Made by a program: the position numbers and the translations under genes. Of a stretch of 64,000 bases of DNA, positions 37,565 to 47,517 are shown in pieces (the stretch's first letter is position 1; every line of letters begins with the position of its first letter). Source of the DNA: Flavobacterium sp. GTDB lineage: Bacteria; Bacteroidota; Bacteroidia; Flavobacteriales; Flavobacteriaceae. Under the pieces are notes generated by a model. That model did no database searches, was not told the DNA's origin, and was given only the letters and a program-made list of their open reading frames with translations. The DNA lies in contig NZ_JAPZSU010000011.1 in the NCBI RefSeq assembly GCF_027531905.1, positions 1 to 64,000 on the forward strand, given 5' to 3'.

Positions 37565-37758
37565 CATTGGGTGAAATTAAAATAAAAAAAAACCACATAG
37601 AATCATAGATTAACACTAAATAAGTAAAGAATAAATAGAAATAGTACTATTTCACACATAGCATAGCTATGTGAATAGTAAAACGTCTATGATTTTCTTT
37701 TAAAACTATAAATTCTATGTTTCACCTATGTGGTAAAAAATAATTTCACCCAACGGGT
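37565..37758. repeat. Dispersed ACCACATAG element, copy 4, with extended terminal inverted repeats
   Basis: TTGGGTGAAATTAAAAT...ACCACATAGAATCATAG...CTATGTGAATAGTAAAACGTCT (37667-37688)...CCTATGTGGTAAAAAATAATTTCACCCAACGGGTT. Confidence 0.88.
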
Positions 37759-37850
37759 TACAATAATAAGTTAAAATGCAATGCTATTCAAAAAGGGAAG
37801 CCATTTAATTCCGCTTTTTTTGGTAATTTAGCCCTAAATCTATTTTAATT

Positions 37851-39494
37851 ATGCCATCCGACTGTATCAGCTTTCAAAATTCTGGATATTTTTCCTCACT
37901 AATCAATGATTATTTAGACCAAAAACCAAACGTACAGCCTTTGTACCATCGCTTCCCAACTCTTGAAAACTTTGGCCCTCAAATAGAAGAAAAGAAAGCT
38001 AACTTCCCCTCCCCAGCCCTCCCCGAAGGTGAGGGAGCAGCAATAAACAACAAAACCGTTTATTGCAAGAAAAGAGCTATTTTAGTTGCTGCTTTAGAAG
38101 CACAATATGCCAAAATCAATGCTTCATCGGCAACTTTAAACAACATTAAACTTTTAAATCATTCCAATACGTATACCATTACAACAGGTCATCAACTGAA
38201 TTTATTCAGCGGACCTTTGTATTTTCTTTACAAAATAATTTCGACCATCAATCTGACTAAGGAATTACAACAACAATATCCTGAACAAAATTTTGTTCCA
38301 ATCTATTGGATGGCTACCGAAGACCATGATTTTGAAGAAATCAATTACTTTACTTTTAAAGGGAAAAAATTCTGTTGGAACAGAGAAAGTACTGGACCAG
38401 TAGGCCGATTATCTACAGAAGGTCTTGAAGATTTTTTAACCATTTTTTCGCTAGAATTAGGGAGCAGTACTAATGCTGAAACGTTAAAAACACTATTTCA
38501 AGATGCTTATTTGAAGCATACCAATTTAGCAGATGCGACCAGATATTTAGCCAATACTCTATTTGGCGACTACGGATTAGTCATTTTAGATGCTGATGAT
38601 GCCAATCTAAAAAGACAATTTATTCCATTCATTAAGGAAGAGGTAATTAAGCAAACGGCTTTTTCAAAAGTAAATGAAACTATCCATCAAATGGGTAACT
38701 ATACCGTTCAAGTGAATCCTCGTGAAATCAATTTGTTTTATATAGAAGATGACTTGAGAGAGCGTATTATTTTTGAAGACGGATTGTACAAAATAAACAA
38801 TACTAAAATTCAGTTTTCAGAACAAGAACTACTCGCTGAATTGGAACGCCATCCTGAAAAATTTAGTCCCAATGTAGTGATGCGTCCTTTATATCAAGAA
38901 GCGATTCTACCTAATCTAGCCTATATTGGCGGTGGCGGAGAAATAGCCTATTGGTTAGAATTGAAATCATTTTTTGATGCAGTAAAGGTGACTTTCCCAA
39001 TACTCATTGTACGTAACTCCGTAGTTTTGGCTACTGAAAAACAGCTAAAAAAAGCCGATGCCTTAGCCTTGACTTGGAGCGATTTATTCCAAAAACAAGC
39101 GCAATTAATCAACAACAAGACAAAACAATTATCGGAATTTTCAATAGATTTGAGCGATTTGAAACAGCAATTACAACAACAGTTTCATGCCCTACACGAA
39201 CTCACTTCTAAAACCGATCGTTCTTTTGAAGGCGCCGTAAAAGCGCAGGAAATAAAACAAACCAAAGGACTAGAACAACTTAAAAAACGATTGCTAAAAG
39301 CACAAAAACGAAAATTAGCCGATAGTTTGAGTAGAATCACAGCGCTTCAAAATGAACTTTTCCCCAACCAAAGTTTGCAAGAACGTCAAGCTAATTTTGC
39401 TGAATTTTATTTAGAAAATGGCGAGCAACTACTTCCTAAATTGGTTGATGAAATAAAGCCTTTGTCTACCAATTTTACCATTATTACCTTTTAA
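37851..39494 (+). CDS. bshC: Bacillithiol biosynthesis cysteine-adding enzyme BshC
   Basis: TITTGHQLNLFSGPLYFLYKIISTI; WMATEDHDFEEINYF. Confidence 0.93.
   Translation: MPSDCISFQNSGYFSSLINDYLDQKPNVQPLYHRFPTLENFGPQIEEKKANFPSPALPEGEGAAINNKTVYCKKRAILVAALEAQYAKINASSATLNNIKLLNHSNTYTITTGHQLNLFSGPLYFLYKIISTINLTKELQQQYPEQNFVPIYWMATEDHDFEEINYFTFKGKKFCWNRESTGPVGRLSTEGLEDFLTIFSLELGSSTNAETLKTLFQDAYLKHTNLADATRYLANTLFGDYGLVILDADDANLKRQFIPFIKEEVIKQTAFSKVNETIHQMGNYTVQVNPREINLFYIEDDLRERIIFEDGLYKINNTKIQFSEQELLAELERHPEKFSPNVVMRPLYQEAILPNLAYIGGGGEIAYWLELKSFFDAVKVTFPILIVRNSVVLATEKQLKKADALALTWSDLFQKQAQLINNKTKQLSEFSIDLSDLKQQLQQQFHALHELTSKTDRSFEGAVKAQEIKQTKGLEQLKKRLLKAQKRKLADSLSRITALQNELFPNQSLQERQANFAEFYLENGEQLLPKLVDEIKPLSTNFTIITF
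38003..38038. repeat. GC-rich palindrome inserted in frame in bshC
   Basis: CTTCCCCTCCCCAGCCCTCCCCGAAGGTGAGGGAGC encoding NFPSPALPEGEGA. Confidence 0.8.
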
Positions 39495-39508
39495 AACCTA
39501 CTTTTTTC

Positions 39509-40777
39509 ATGAGCAAAGACCGACTGATTTCATTGGATGTATTTCGAGGATTAACTATTTTATTAATGACTGTTGTCAATAATCCTGGAAGTTGGTCCAC
39601 GATTTATGCTCCCTTACGTCACGCAGAATGGCACGGCTGTACCCCAACCGATTTGGTATTTCCATTTTTTGTTTTCATTATGGGAACCGCCATTGCTTTT
39701 GCCATGCCTACTAAAACCTACGACAGCTCAACCTTCAACAAAATCTTTGTTCGTTCGTTGCGGATGATAAACCTAGGCTTGTTCTTTAATTTTTTTGGCA
39801 AGATTCAGTTTTTTGATCTCGAAGGAACGCCATTAATGATCATTCGCCTACTCATAACTGCCATTGTTGGTTATGCTTTAATGGGGAATTTCAATCAAAA
39901 AACCAAAACCTATTTGGCCATTGGATGTTTTATTCTTTTTATGTTCCTTGCTTACAGCGGTATCCCAGCTTATGAAAACGTACGTCTTCCTGGGGTTTTA
40001 CAGCGTATCGGGATTATATATTTCATCGCTTCTCTTTTATATTTAAAAACTACGCCCAAAATGCAACTCATCGTAAGCAGTGTTTTATTAGTGGGCTATT
40101 GGGCGCTAATGACATTAGTTCCTGCGCCAGGCTTTGCAGTTACCAATCTCGAAAAAGGAACCAATTTAGCTACTTGGGTGGACCAAATGGTACTATCAGG
40201 ACATGTTTGGGAAGCTACCAAAACTTGGGATCCTGAAGGAATTTTAAGTACTATCCCTGCTATAGTAACAGGCTTATTAGGCCTTCAAATTGGGCAATTA
40301 CTCAATATGAATATATCCAAAAAATCAAAAGCACAAAAAATGCTTAGCATTGGAGCATCATTGCTGCTCTTGGGTTGGCTTTGGAATTTTGTATTCCCAA
40401 TCAATAAAGCCTTATGGACCAGTTCGTATGTACTTTATACCGCTGGATTGGCCACGCTTATCTTGACGATTTTATACTATTGCATCGACCTACTCAACTT
40501 CAAAAAAGGAATCACGCTATTTTTGGTTTGGGGAGTTAATCCTATGATTGTTTTCTTTTTATCACAAATCATTCCTCAAGCTTTGGTAATGATTTCGGTT
40601 CAAAATCCAAAAAACAACACTCCAATCGACTTTTGGACCTACAGTTATGAATTTGGAGTTTTGCCTCATTTCCAAAATCCAATGAATGCTTCGCTGGCCT
40701 TTGCTTTGCTTTATGTAGGTTTTTGGAGTCTTTTATTGTGGTATTTCTACCAAAAGAAACTGTTTTTTAAAGTATAA
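39509..40777 (+). CDS. Heparan-alpha-glucosaminide N-acetyltransferase-like / DUF5009 acyltransferase membrane protein
   Basis: RLISLDVFRGLTILLMTVVNNPGSW...HAEWHGCTPTDLVFPFFVFIMG. Confidence 0.92.
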   Translation: MSKDRLISLDVFRGLTILLMTVVNNPGSWSTIYAPLRHAEWHGCTPTDLVFPFFVFIMGTAIAFAMPTKTYDSSTFNKIFVRSLRMINLGLFFNFFGKIQFFDLEGTPLMIIRLLITAIVGYALMGNFNQKTKTYLAIGCFILFMFLAYSGIPAYENVRLPGVLQRIGIIYFIASLLYLKTTPKMQLIVSSVLLVGYWALMTLVPAPGFAVTNLEKGTNLATWVDQMVLSGHVWEATKTWDPEGILSTIPAIVTGLLGLQIGQLLNMNISKKSKAQKMLSIGASLLLLGWLWNFVFPINKALWTSSYVLYTAGLATLILTILYYCIDLLNFKKGITLFLVWGVNPMIVFFLSQIIPQALVMISVQNPKNNTPIDFWTYSYEFGVLPHFQNPMNASLAFALLYVGFWSLLLWYFYQKKLFFKV

Positions 40778-40833
40778 TCACACTATTTTATCGCATAATC
40801 AAAAATTTGACTTAAAAATGACAATTTCACAAA

Positions 40834-40861
40834 TTGTATTTGCAAAAAAAGTCTATTTTTG
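40834..40861 (+). promoter_or_regulatory. Promoter of ndk
   Basis: TTG-N17-TATTTTTG. Confidence 0.7.
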
Positions 40862-40885
40862 CACCAAATTTTAAAAAACCAAAAA

Positions 40886-41305
40886 ATGGCTACAAATAGA
40901 ACTTTTACAATGATTAAGCCTGATGCTGTAGAAAACGGACACATCGGAAACATCTTAGCAATGATTACAAATGCAGGTTTCAAAATTGTTTCTTTGAAAT
41001 TAACGCAATTGACTGTTGCTGACGCACAAGCATTTTACGCAGTACACTCAGCTAGACCTTTCTTTGGAGAATTAGTAGAATTCATGACTCGTGGTCCTAT
41101 CGTTGCTGCCATTTTAGAAAAAGAAAATGCAGTGGAAGATTTCAGAACTTTAATCGGAGCAACTAATCCAGCTGAAGCTGCAGAAGGAACTATCCGTAAA
41201 GCTTACGCAACTTCTATCGGAGAAAATGCAGTTCACGGTTCTGATAGCGACGAAAATGCTGCTATCGAAGGTGCTTTCCACTTTGCTGGAAGAGAGCAAT
41301 TCTAA
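40886..41305 (+). CDS. ndk: Nucleoside-diphosphate kinase
   Basis: [21 protein letters not shown]...HGSDSDENA. Confidence 0.97.
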   Translation: MATNRTFTMIKPDAVENGHIGNILAMITNAGFKIVSLKLTQLTVADAQAFYAVHSARPFFGELVEFMTRGPIVAAILEKENAVEDFRTLIGATNPAEAAEGTIRKAYATSIGENAVHGSDSDENAAIEGAFHFAGREQF

Positions 41306-41368
41306 ATCAGTGTTCAGTAAACAGTTTTTAGTGGGCAGTAAAATGCACTAAAAATAGTTATCTCATAA

Positions 41369-41400
41369 AAAAATCCCGTTTCAATTGAAACGGGATTTTT
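41369..41400. terminator. Bidirectional terminator
   Basis: AAAAATCCCGTTTCAATTGAAACGGGATTTTT. Confidence 0.93.
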
Positions 41401-41873
41401 TATTTAAAAAGATTACTCCATTCTTCTTTAACATCATAGTCATTAACTCCAAAATTGATTAATCTTTCAATAAGTATTTTTTTTAATTCACCATAATTAG
41501 AATGATAGAATTCAGAAATACAGACAACTCTTTTTCCTTTTTGAAGAATAAAAAGGTTTTCAGAAACACCAAGTTTTCCAGACTCAAACAAGCTTACAAA
41601 CCCATCTAAACTATTTAAAGCATATGATTCTGATTTACCTAACCCAAAATAACGTTTTACAACTACACATTGTTGATCAATTGTTACTCTATGCGCCCTA
41701 GTTCTAAAAACTGTTCCCCAAAAAACCAAGATAAAAAACAAGCACAAAATAGGAAGAGTCATCGTTGCATAGGGTGAATTATAACAAAGATAAATAAGCA
41801 TAACGGGCAAAATACTAATATAAGATGCTAATAAAATCGGCAAGAATTTAAACTTCGAAACTGTACTCATCAT
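41400..41873 (-). CDS. Hypothetical membrane protein, PH-like
   Basis: Two TM segments then beta-rich region. Confidence 0.65.
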   Translation of the reverse strand: MMSTVSKFKFLPILLASYISILPVMLIYLCYNSPYATMTLPILCLFFILVFWGTVFRTRAHRVTIDQQCVVVKRYFGLGKSESYALNSLDGFVSLFESGKLGVSENLFILQKGKRVVCISEFYHSNYGELKKILIERLINFGVNDYDVKEEWSNLFK

Positions 41874-41894
41874 ATTTTTTTAAACTCAACAAAA

Positions 41895-42197
41895 CTACCT
41901 CAATACCACGTCTCTAACCACATCACGACGCAATTCCTCATTAATCATCTTAATGATTTTTGATTTACCGTGACTCAGTTCTTCCCGTAAAACAGAAGAA
42001 GACAATTCAACATACAAAACGGTTCCTTTCAAAATCACGTTTTTGGTATAATGATTCACACCGTTCCCCATCAAATTTTTCCAAGCCTCACGTACATCAA
42101 TCTGGTTAAGACCTGTTTGCAGTTTATTAACTTCAATAATATGCTTCAAAACATCACCTACCGTATTCTGATCATTTAGTCGTTTTGCCATTGTCAA
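41895..42197 (-). CDS. DUF721 domain-containing protein
   Basis: VREAWKNLMGNGVNHYTKNVILKGTVLYVELSSSVLREELSHGKSKIIKMINEEL. Confidence 0.92.
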   Translation of the reverse strand: MTMAKRLNDQNTVGDVLKHIIEVNKLQTGLNQIDVREAWKNLMGNGVNHYTKNVILKGTVLYVELSSSVLREELSHGKSKIIKMINEELRRDVVRDVVLR

Positions 42198-42612
42198 TAA
42201 TTTTTATCGGACCTGTTTTTTTATAGTGATACTCTTTTTGCTCTGAATTTTTTAAGACCAATTCCTTTGCATCAATCTTTACCAATTCCTCTGACCATTG
42301 CGCAAAATCAGTCTTGAAATCAAGAAAAATTTGATCATCTTTCTCTCGAATACGAATCGTTTCTACCAAATCATTCGCCTGAAACGTACCGTCCAATTGT
42401 GGCATTACTTTCTTTCTAAATCCAGTATCGCCTTTTATTTCAAAATAATCAAAACTATCATTGCTCGGGTATTCTTTATCGGCACCTTCTTCAAAAACCA
42501 CTTTCTCAATCTCCCAATACCCATTCAACAAAGTCACAGATTCCTTCTCAACTTTAGGTTGACACCCTAAAAAAACCAAACAAAGGGTTACAAATACAAC
42601 TATTTTTTTCAT
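42172..42612 (-). CDS. Lipocalin-like lipoprotein
   Basis: Lipobox CLVFLGCQPK; LNGYWEIEKVVFEEG; overlaps DUF721 gene by 26 bp. Confidence 0.75.
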   Translation of the reverse strand: MKKIVVFVTLCLVFLGCQPKVEKESVTLLNGYWEIEKVVFEEGADKEYPSNDSFDYFEIKGDTGFRKKVMPQLDGTFQANDLVETIRIREKDDQIFLDFKTDFAQWSEELVKIDAKELVLKNSEQKEYHYKKTGPIKIIDNGKTTK

Positions 42613-42634
42613 ATTATTATTGACTTATATTTTT

Positions 42635-42715
42635 TAGGAGCTACCTCCTGCTGTCCACTATATCTTGTCGTCCCGAACCCCGGGACCACAAGGATGCCGT
42701 TCCCATCAGGGCTAG
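42635..42715 (-). repeat. GCGGCATCC-family structured repeat, copy B
   Basis: Reverse complement: CTAGCCCTGATGGGAACGGCATCCTTGTGGTCCCGGGGTTCGGGACGACAAGATATAGTGGACAGCAGGAGGTAGCTCCTAA. Confidence 0.8.
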
Positions 42716-42847
42716 TAACTATGTGCAAAATCAGACGCAATTGCAACACTACAAAGTACGAAGAAAACAAATTAGGAAACAAAAAATAAAAGGGTTTCGT
42801 TAAACTATTTTTCACTATTATTGTCTAATCTCAAAACCAAAAAAATT

Positions 42848-43921
42848 ATGAAAAAATTCTTAACCATCATAATTGTCTTGCTAACTTTCGTCAATTGTAG
42901 CACCGAAAAAGCCGACACACCTTCCACCGATGCAACCACAAAGACTTATTTTCCACCTATAACAGGAACAATTTGGGAAACCAAAACCATCGAGAGTTTA
43001 GGCTGGAAACCCACAGCCGTACAACCCTTATTGGATTATTTAACCCAAAAAAGCACCAAAGGCTTTATCATCTTGGTCGACGGAAAAATAGTACTCGAAA
43101 AGTATTTTAATGGTCATAGCGCCAACACCTCTTGGTATTGGGCAAGTGCGGGAAAAACACTCACTACCGCCATTACAGGCATTGCGCAACAAGAAGGCAT
43201 GGTGAACATCAACGCTAAAGTGTCTGATTACTTAGGAACAGGATGGACTAGTCTCCCCATAGCCAAAGAAAACCTAATCACTAACAAACATCTCCTTACC
43301 ATGACTTCAGGCATAGAAGACCTTGCCAATGGTGACGCCGTCGATCCTGCAAGCTTGCAATACAAAGCCGATGCAGGAACTAGGTGGGCCTATCATAATG
43401 TATATGTAAAACTGCAAGATGTTATAGCAAAAGCCACAAAGCAAACTTGGTCAGGATACTTCAACACCAAGCTTAGAGACAAAATTGGAATGGAAGGTTC
43501 ATGGATTCAGATGGACAACAATAGCGTGTATTGGAGCACCACTCGAAGCATGGCGCGCTTTGGTTTATTAATGCTAAACAAAGGAAAATGGGAAAACAAC
43601 ACCATCTTAAACGAAGCGTTTGTATCCGAAGCCACCAGCACATCTCAAAATCTTAACTTTTCTTATGGATACTTATGGTGGCTCAACGGTAAAGAAAGTT
43701 ACCGCCTACCGCAAACTCAATTAGTATTCAAAGGGAGTTTAGTACCTAGCGCCCCAACAGATATGTATATGGCTTTGGGCAAAAACGATCAAAAAATCTA
43801 TGTAATTCCAAGTAAAAACATGGTAGTAGTAAGAATGGGAGAAGCTGCGGACAACGCTAACCTAGCCTTATCAGATTTTGACGAAGTCCTATGGAGTAAA
43901 ATAAAAGCCTTGTATTTATAA
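42848..43921 (+). CDS. Serine hydrolase (beta-lactamase/class C family)
   Basis: WYWASAGKTLTTAITG (SxxK); YAYHNVY-type motif; lipobox. Confidence 0.92.
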   Translation: MKKFLTIIIVLLTFVNCSTEKADTPSTDATTKTYFPPITGTIWETKTIESLGWKPTAVQPLLDYLTQKSTKGFIILVDGKIVLEKYFNGHSANTSWYWASAGKTLTTAITGIAQQEGMVNINAKVSDYLGTGWTSLPIAKENLITNKHLLTMTSGIEDLANGDAVDPASLQYKADAGTRWAYHNVYVKLQDVIAKATKQTWSGYFNTKLRDKIGMEGSWIQMDNNSVYWSTTRSMARFGLLMLNKGKWENNTILNEAFVSEATSTSQNLNFSYGYLWWLNGKESYRLPQTQLVFKGSLVPSAPTDMYMALGKNDQKIYVIPSKNMVVVRMGEAADNANLALSDFDEVLWSKIKALYL

Positions 43922-44083
43922 TTACTTGCTAGTAATCTTTTTATAAAGACCTATTAAAAAAAGAACTACACCAGTTCCAAGAAAAAAACCATATGCAAAA
44001 TCTATTTTGCCTCGAACTAAATTGGCTAAAACAAAACAGATTAAGCTAAAAAAATAAAGGTATAACGGACTTATACTTTTCAT
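43922..44083 (-). CDS. Small 53-aa two-TM membrane protein (absent from supplied ORF track)
   Basis: MKSISPLYLYFFSLICFVLANLVRGKIDFAYGFFLGTGVVLFLIGLYKKITSK*, just downstream of ftsY. Confidence 0.65.
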   Translation of the reverse strand: MKSISPLYLYFFSLICFVLANLVRGKIDFAYGFFLGTGVVLFLIGLYKKITSK

Positions 44084-44089
44084 ACCAAA

Positions 44090-45043
44090 CTATTTAAAGA
44101 AAGAATCTACAAATTCATACTTATTAAAGACTTGTAAATCTTCAATTCCCTCACCTACTCCAATATATCTTACAGGAATCTGGAACTGATCCGAAATACC
44201 AATCACAACACCACCTTTAGCAGTTCCGTCTAATTTCGTAACTGCAAGAGAAGTAACTTCGGTAGCAGCGGTAAATTGTTTGGCTTGTTCAAAAGCGTTT
44301 TGACCCGTAGAACCATCCAATACCAAAAGTACATCATGAGGCGCATCAGCAACCACTTTTTGCATCACACGCTTCACTTTTGATAGCTCATTCATTAAAT
44401 TAATTTTATTATGCAAACGTCCAGCAGTATCAATAATCACAACATCAGCATTTTGAGCCACTGCAGATTGCAAAGTATCAAAAGCTACAGAAGCCGGGTC
44501 ACTTCCCATCTCCTGACGCACTATAGGCACTCCAACACGGTCAGCCCAAATCTGCAATTGATCGATGGCTGCCGCACGGAAAGTATCCGCCGCTCCAAGA
44601 ACTACATTGTATCCTGACTTTTTAAACTGATAAGCCAATTTACCAATAGTAGTGGTTTTACCGACTCCATTCACGCCAACCACCATCAACACATAAGGTT
44701 TAGTATTCACTGGAATAACAAACTCTGTTGCTTCACCATTATTGGTTTCAGATAACAATCCTGCAATTTCTTCTTGAAGAATTCCATTTAACTCATCAAC
44801 CCCTAAATATTTATCTGTTGCAACACGATTTTCAATACGTGTAATAATTTTTAAAGTAGTAGCAACTCCAACATCAGAAGCAACTAATATTTCCTCCAGA
44901 TTATCTAAAACATCATCATCTACTTTTGACTTTCCAGCCACAGCTTTGGTCAATTTAGTAAAAAAGTTAACTTTTGTTTTCTCAAGACCTTTATCTAAAG
45001 TCTGTTTCTTTTCGGAGGAAAATATACGTTTAAAAAAACTCAT
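44090..45043 (-). CDS. ftsY: Signal recognition particle receptor FtsY
   Basis: GVNGVGKTTTIGKLAYQFKKSGYNVVLGAADTFRAAAIDQL...DTAGRLHNKINLM...TKLDGTAKGG. Confidence 0.97.
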   Translation of the reverse strand: MSFFKRIFSSEKKQTLDKGLEKTKVNFFTKLTKAVAGKSKVDDDVLDNLEEILVASDVGVATTLKIITRIENRVATDKYLGVDELNGILQEEIAGLLSETNNGEATEFVIPVNTKPYVLMVVGVNGVGKTTTIGKLAYQFKKSGYNVVLGAADTFRAAAIDQLQIWADRVGVPIVRQEMGSDPASVAFDTLQSAVAQNADVVIIDTAGRLHNKINLMNELSKVKRVMQKVVADAPHDVLLVLDGSTGQNAFEQAKQFTAATEVTSLAVTKLDGTAKGGVVIGISDQFQIPVRYIGVGEGIEDLQVFNKYEFVDSFFK

Positions 45044-45116
45044 TTTTTGTTAGGTTAAGTATGTCATCAAAGGAAAAATTCCTTACTTTATTTGAAAGGG
45101 TAAATATAAAAAATAA

Positions 45117-45147
45117 AAAAGCTACTTCCGAAAGAAAGTAGCTTTTA
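45117..45147. terminator. Terminator
   Basis: AAAAGCTACTT-CCGAAAGA-AAGTAGCTTTT. Confidence 0.88.
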
Positions 45148-45164
45148 TATAAAATGTATGTAAA

Positions 45165-45317
45165 TTATTTCTTTTTCAAGAATTCATCAACTGCTTCAGG
45201 AGCCATAATAGATTCAACGAATGTATATGCACCAGTTTTTGGAGATTTTACCATTTTAATGGCTTTTGATAATCTTTTAGAAGCGGTTTGTAACGATGCT
45301 ACGGTTTTCTTTGCCAT
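45165..45317 (-). CDS. DUF4295 domain-containing protein (50 aa, absent from supplied ORF track)
   Basis: MAKKTVATLQTASKRLSKAIKMVKSPKTGAYTFVESIMAPEAVDEFLKKK*, clustered with rpmG/rpmB. Confidence 0.92.
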   Translation of the reverse strand: MAKKTVASLQTASKRLSKAIKMVKSPKTGAYTFVESIMAPEAVDEFLKKK

Positions 45318-45363
45318 GATTCAAATGTTATTTGAAATTTTTATAAATAAAAATCTCTAATTA

Positions 45364-45546
45364 TTATTTAATTTCTTTGTGAACAGTTACACGTTTCAAG
45401 ATTGGATTAAATTTTTTAATCTCTAATCTATCTGGAGTATTTTTTTTGTTCTTTGTTGTTATGTATCTTGAAGTTCCTGCAACACCAGAAGTTTTGTGCT
45501 CAGTACATTCTAAAATTACTTGGATTCTATTACCTTTCTTTGCCAT
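45364..45546 (-). CDS. rpmG: 50S ribosomal protein L33
   Basis: [48 protein letters not shown]. Confidence 0.97.
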   Translation of the reverse strand: MAKKGNRIQVILECTEHKTSGVAGTSRYITTKNKKNTPDRLEIKKFNPILKRVTVHKEIK

Positions 45547-45574
45547 CTTGCTATATATTTATTTAGGAAAAAGA

Positions 45575-45811
45575 TTATTTTATAAATCCTTCTGATTGCG
45601 CTTTTTTCAAAACAGCAGCAATTCCATTTTTGTTAATTGTTTTTATCGTAGATGCTGCTACTCTAAGAGTAATCCATCTATCTTCTTCTGGAAGATAAAA
45701 ACGCTTTTTCACTAAGTTTACAGAAAACTTTCTCTTAGTTTTATTCATAGCGTGAGAAACGTTATTTCCTACCATCGCTCTTTTACCTGTAAGGTCACAA
45801 ACTCTTGACAT
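45575..45811 (-). CDS. rpmB: 50S ribosomal protein L28
   Basis: [29 protein letters not shown]. Confidence 0.97.
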   Translation of the reverse strand: MSRVCDLTGKRAMVGNNVSHAMNKTKRKFSVNLVKKRFYLPEEDRWITLRVAASTIKTINKNGIAAVLKKAQSEGFIK

Positions 45812-45882
45812 TATGCTTATCTTTTATCGTTATTCAAAATCAGGGTGCAAAGAAAAGAAAAATAAACGGATGAAACAAAAAA

Positions 45883-47136
45883 TTATAACACATTTTTTAA
45901 AATTTCTTTTTGCAACATTTCCAAACTCTTAGTAACCGCTCTATCTATTACTTTTTCTCGGGGTTGTCCAAAATTAAAGCCCTCAACTATGACACCATTG
46001 GGTGTGGCCAAACCAATAAAAACACTACCAACACTAGCATCCGAATCCCCTTTTGATGGTCCAGCATTACCCGTTGTAGCAATTGCATAATCCGTTTCGA
46101 AGATTTTTTGACAATTTATTGCCATTTCTTTTGCTACTTCTGCACTAACAACACTATGCGCTTCTATAGTGGACAAAGAGACTTCTAACAACTTCGTTTT
46201 CATCTCGGTAGCATAAGCCACCACACTCCCTTTAAAATAATTTGACGCACCTGGGACACCTGCAATTGATTGTGCAATTTTCCCTCCCGTGCAACTTTCC
46301 GCCGTAGCTAAAGTCTTATTTTTTAAAGTTAATTGTTTTCCAACTACAAACTCTAGCGTTTCCTCTTCATCAAAACCAACAATAATATCCCCAATTAGCG
46401 TACTCAAAGTAGCTAATCGACGCTCCAATTCTGTTTCCAAAACTTGTTTATCTTTACCTTTTGCCGTTAACCGCAATCGAACCCTTCCTGGGGCAGGCAA
46501 ATACGCTAATTTTATAAAACTTGGCAAATCATTCTCCCAATCTTCTATACGTTCCGCTACCAAACTTTCCCCTTGACCATAAGTCAAAACGGTTTTATGA
46601 ATAATAAAAGGTCGCTCGTATTCCACAACAAGCTTGGGTACTAGTTGATAATCTACCAAATATTTCATTTCGTAAGGAACACCTGGTAAAGAAACAAAAA
46701 CCGTTTGCCCTTTTTTAATCCACATTCCCGGCGCAGTACCAACTTCATTATGCAAAATAACGCATTTTGAAGGAACCAAAGCCTGATCTTTATTCATTTG
46801 AGAGGCTTCTCGTTGCAACGCTTTTTCAATTAAAGCAATCACATGAGCCTCTACCTCAACATTGCGTATGAGTGTATCATCAAAATAATCACAGATAGTT
46901 TTTTTGGTAATATCATCTTTGGTAGGCCCTAAACCACCTGTAATAACAACCACATCAACAGTATCTTGCATTAAAGCAAAAGTGTCTAAAATAGCTTGTT
47001 TATCATCGCTTATAGACAACATTTCTACGACCTCAATTCCTATTCTATCCAAGGCTTTAGCAATATAAGCCGAATTGGTATCAACAATTTGACCAATAAG
47101 AATTTCGTCACCGATAGTAATTATGGCTGCTTTCAT
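45883..47136 (-). CDS. cinA: CinA family competence/nicotinamide-nucleotide amidohydrolase protein
   Basis: [60 protein letters not shown]. Confidence 0.96.
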   Translation of the reverse strand: MKAAIITIGDEILIGQIVDTNSAYIAKALDRIGIEVVEMLSISDDKQAILDTFALMQDTVDVVVITGGLGPTKDDITKKTICDYFDDTLIRNVEVEAHVIALIEKALQREASQMNKDQALVPSKCVILHNEVGTAPGMWIKKGQTVFVSLPGVPYEMKYLVDYQLVPKLVVEYERPFIIHKTVLTYGQGESLVAERIEDWENDLPSFIKLAYLPAPGRVRLRLTAKGKDKQVLETELERRLATLSTLIGDIIVGFDEEETLEFVVGKQLTLKNKTLATAESCTGGKIAQSIAGVPGASNYFKGSVVAYATEMKTKLLEVSLSTIEAHSVVSAEVAKEMAINCQKIFETDYAIATTGNAGPSKGDSDASVGSVFIGLATPNGVIVEGFNFGQPREKVIDRAVTKSLEMLQKEILKNVL

Positions 47137-47172
47137 TTAGTAAAAATTGAAATGATTTAAGAGTAAAGTTAA

Positions 47173-47517
47173 CTACAAGTCAAAATCCTTTTTGATTTCT
47201 TTTACCGCATCTTTAACACGCTGCTTGACACTTTTAAAAGTCTCAATAATATCTTTTTTTCTTCCTTCTGCTTTAGTCCAAGCTTCTACCTGAAGAATTT
47301 CTTCAAAAGCCACATTTAAACCAATTAAATCCAAGGTAGGCTTGATTTTGTGCGCATATGCATACGCTTTTTTATGATCTTTTTCGTTAATTCCTTCTTT
47401 GATCTTTTTCAAATCCTGAGGAACTTCGGTAACAAATAAGATCAAAATTTGCTGGACAAATTCTGGATCATTATCGGAAAGTGCATACACTTTGGAGAGG
47501 TTGTATTTTAAAGCCAT
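47173..47517 (-). CDS. Hpt (histidine phosphotransfer) domain protein
   Basis: EKDHKKAYAYAHKIKPTLDLIGL. Confidence 0.85.
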   Translation of the reverse strand: MALKYNLSKVYALSDNDPEFVQQILILFVTEVPQDLKKIKEGINEKDHKKAYAYAHKIKPTLDLIGLNVAFEEILQVEAWTKAEGRKKDIIETFKSVKQRVKDAVKEIKKDFDL

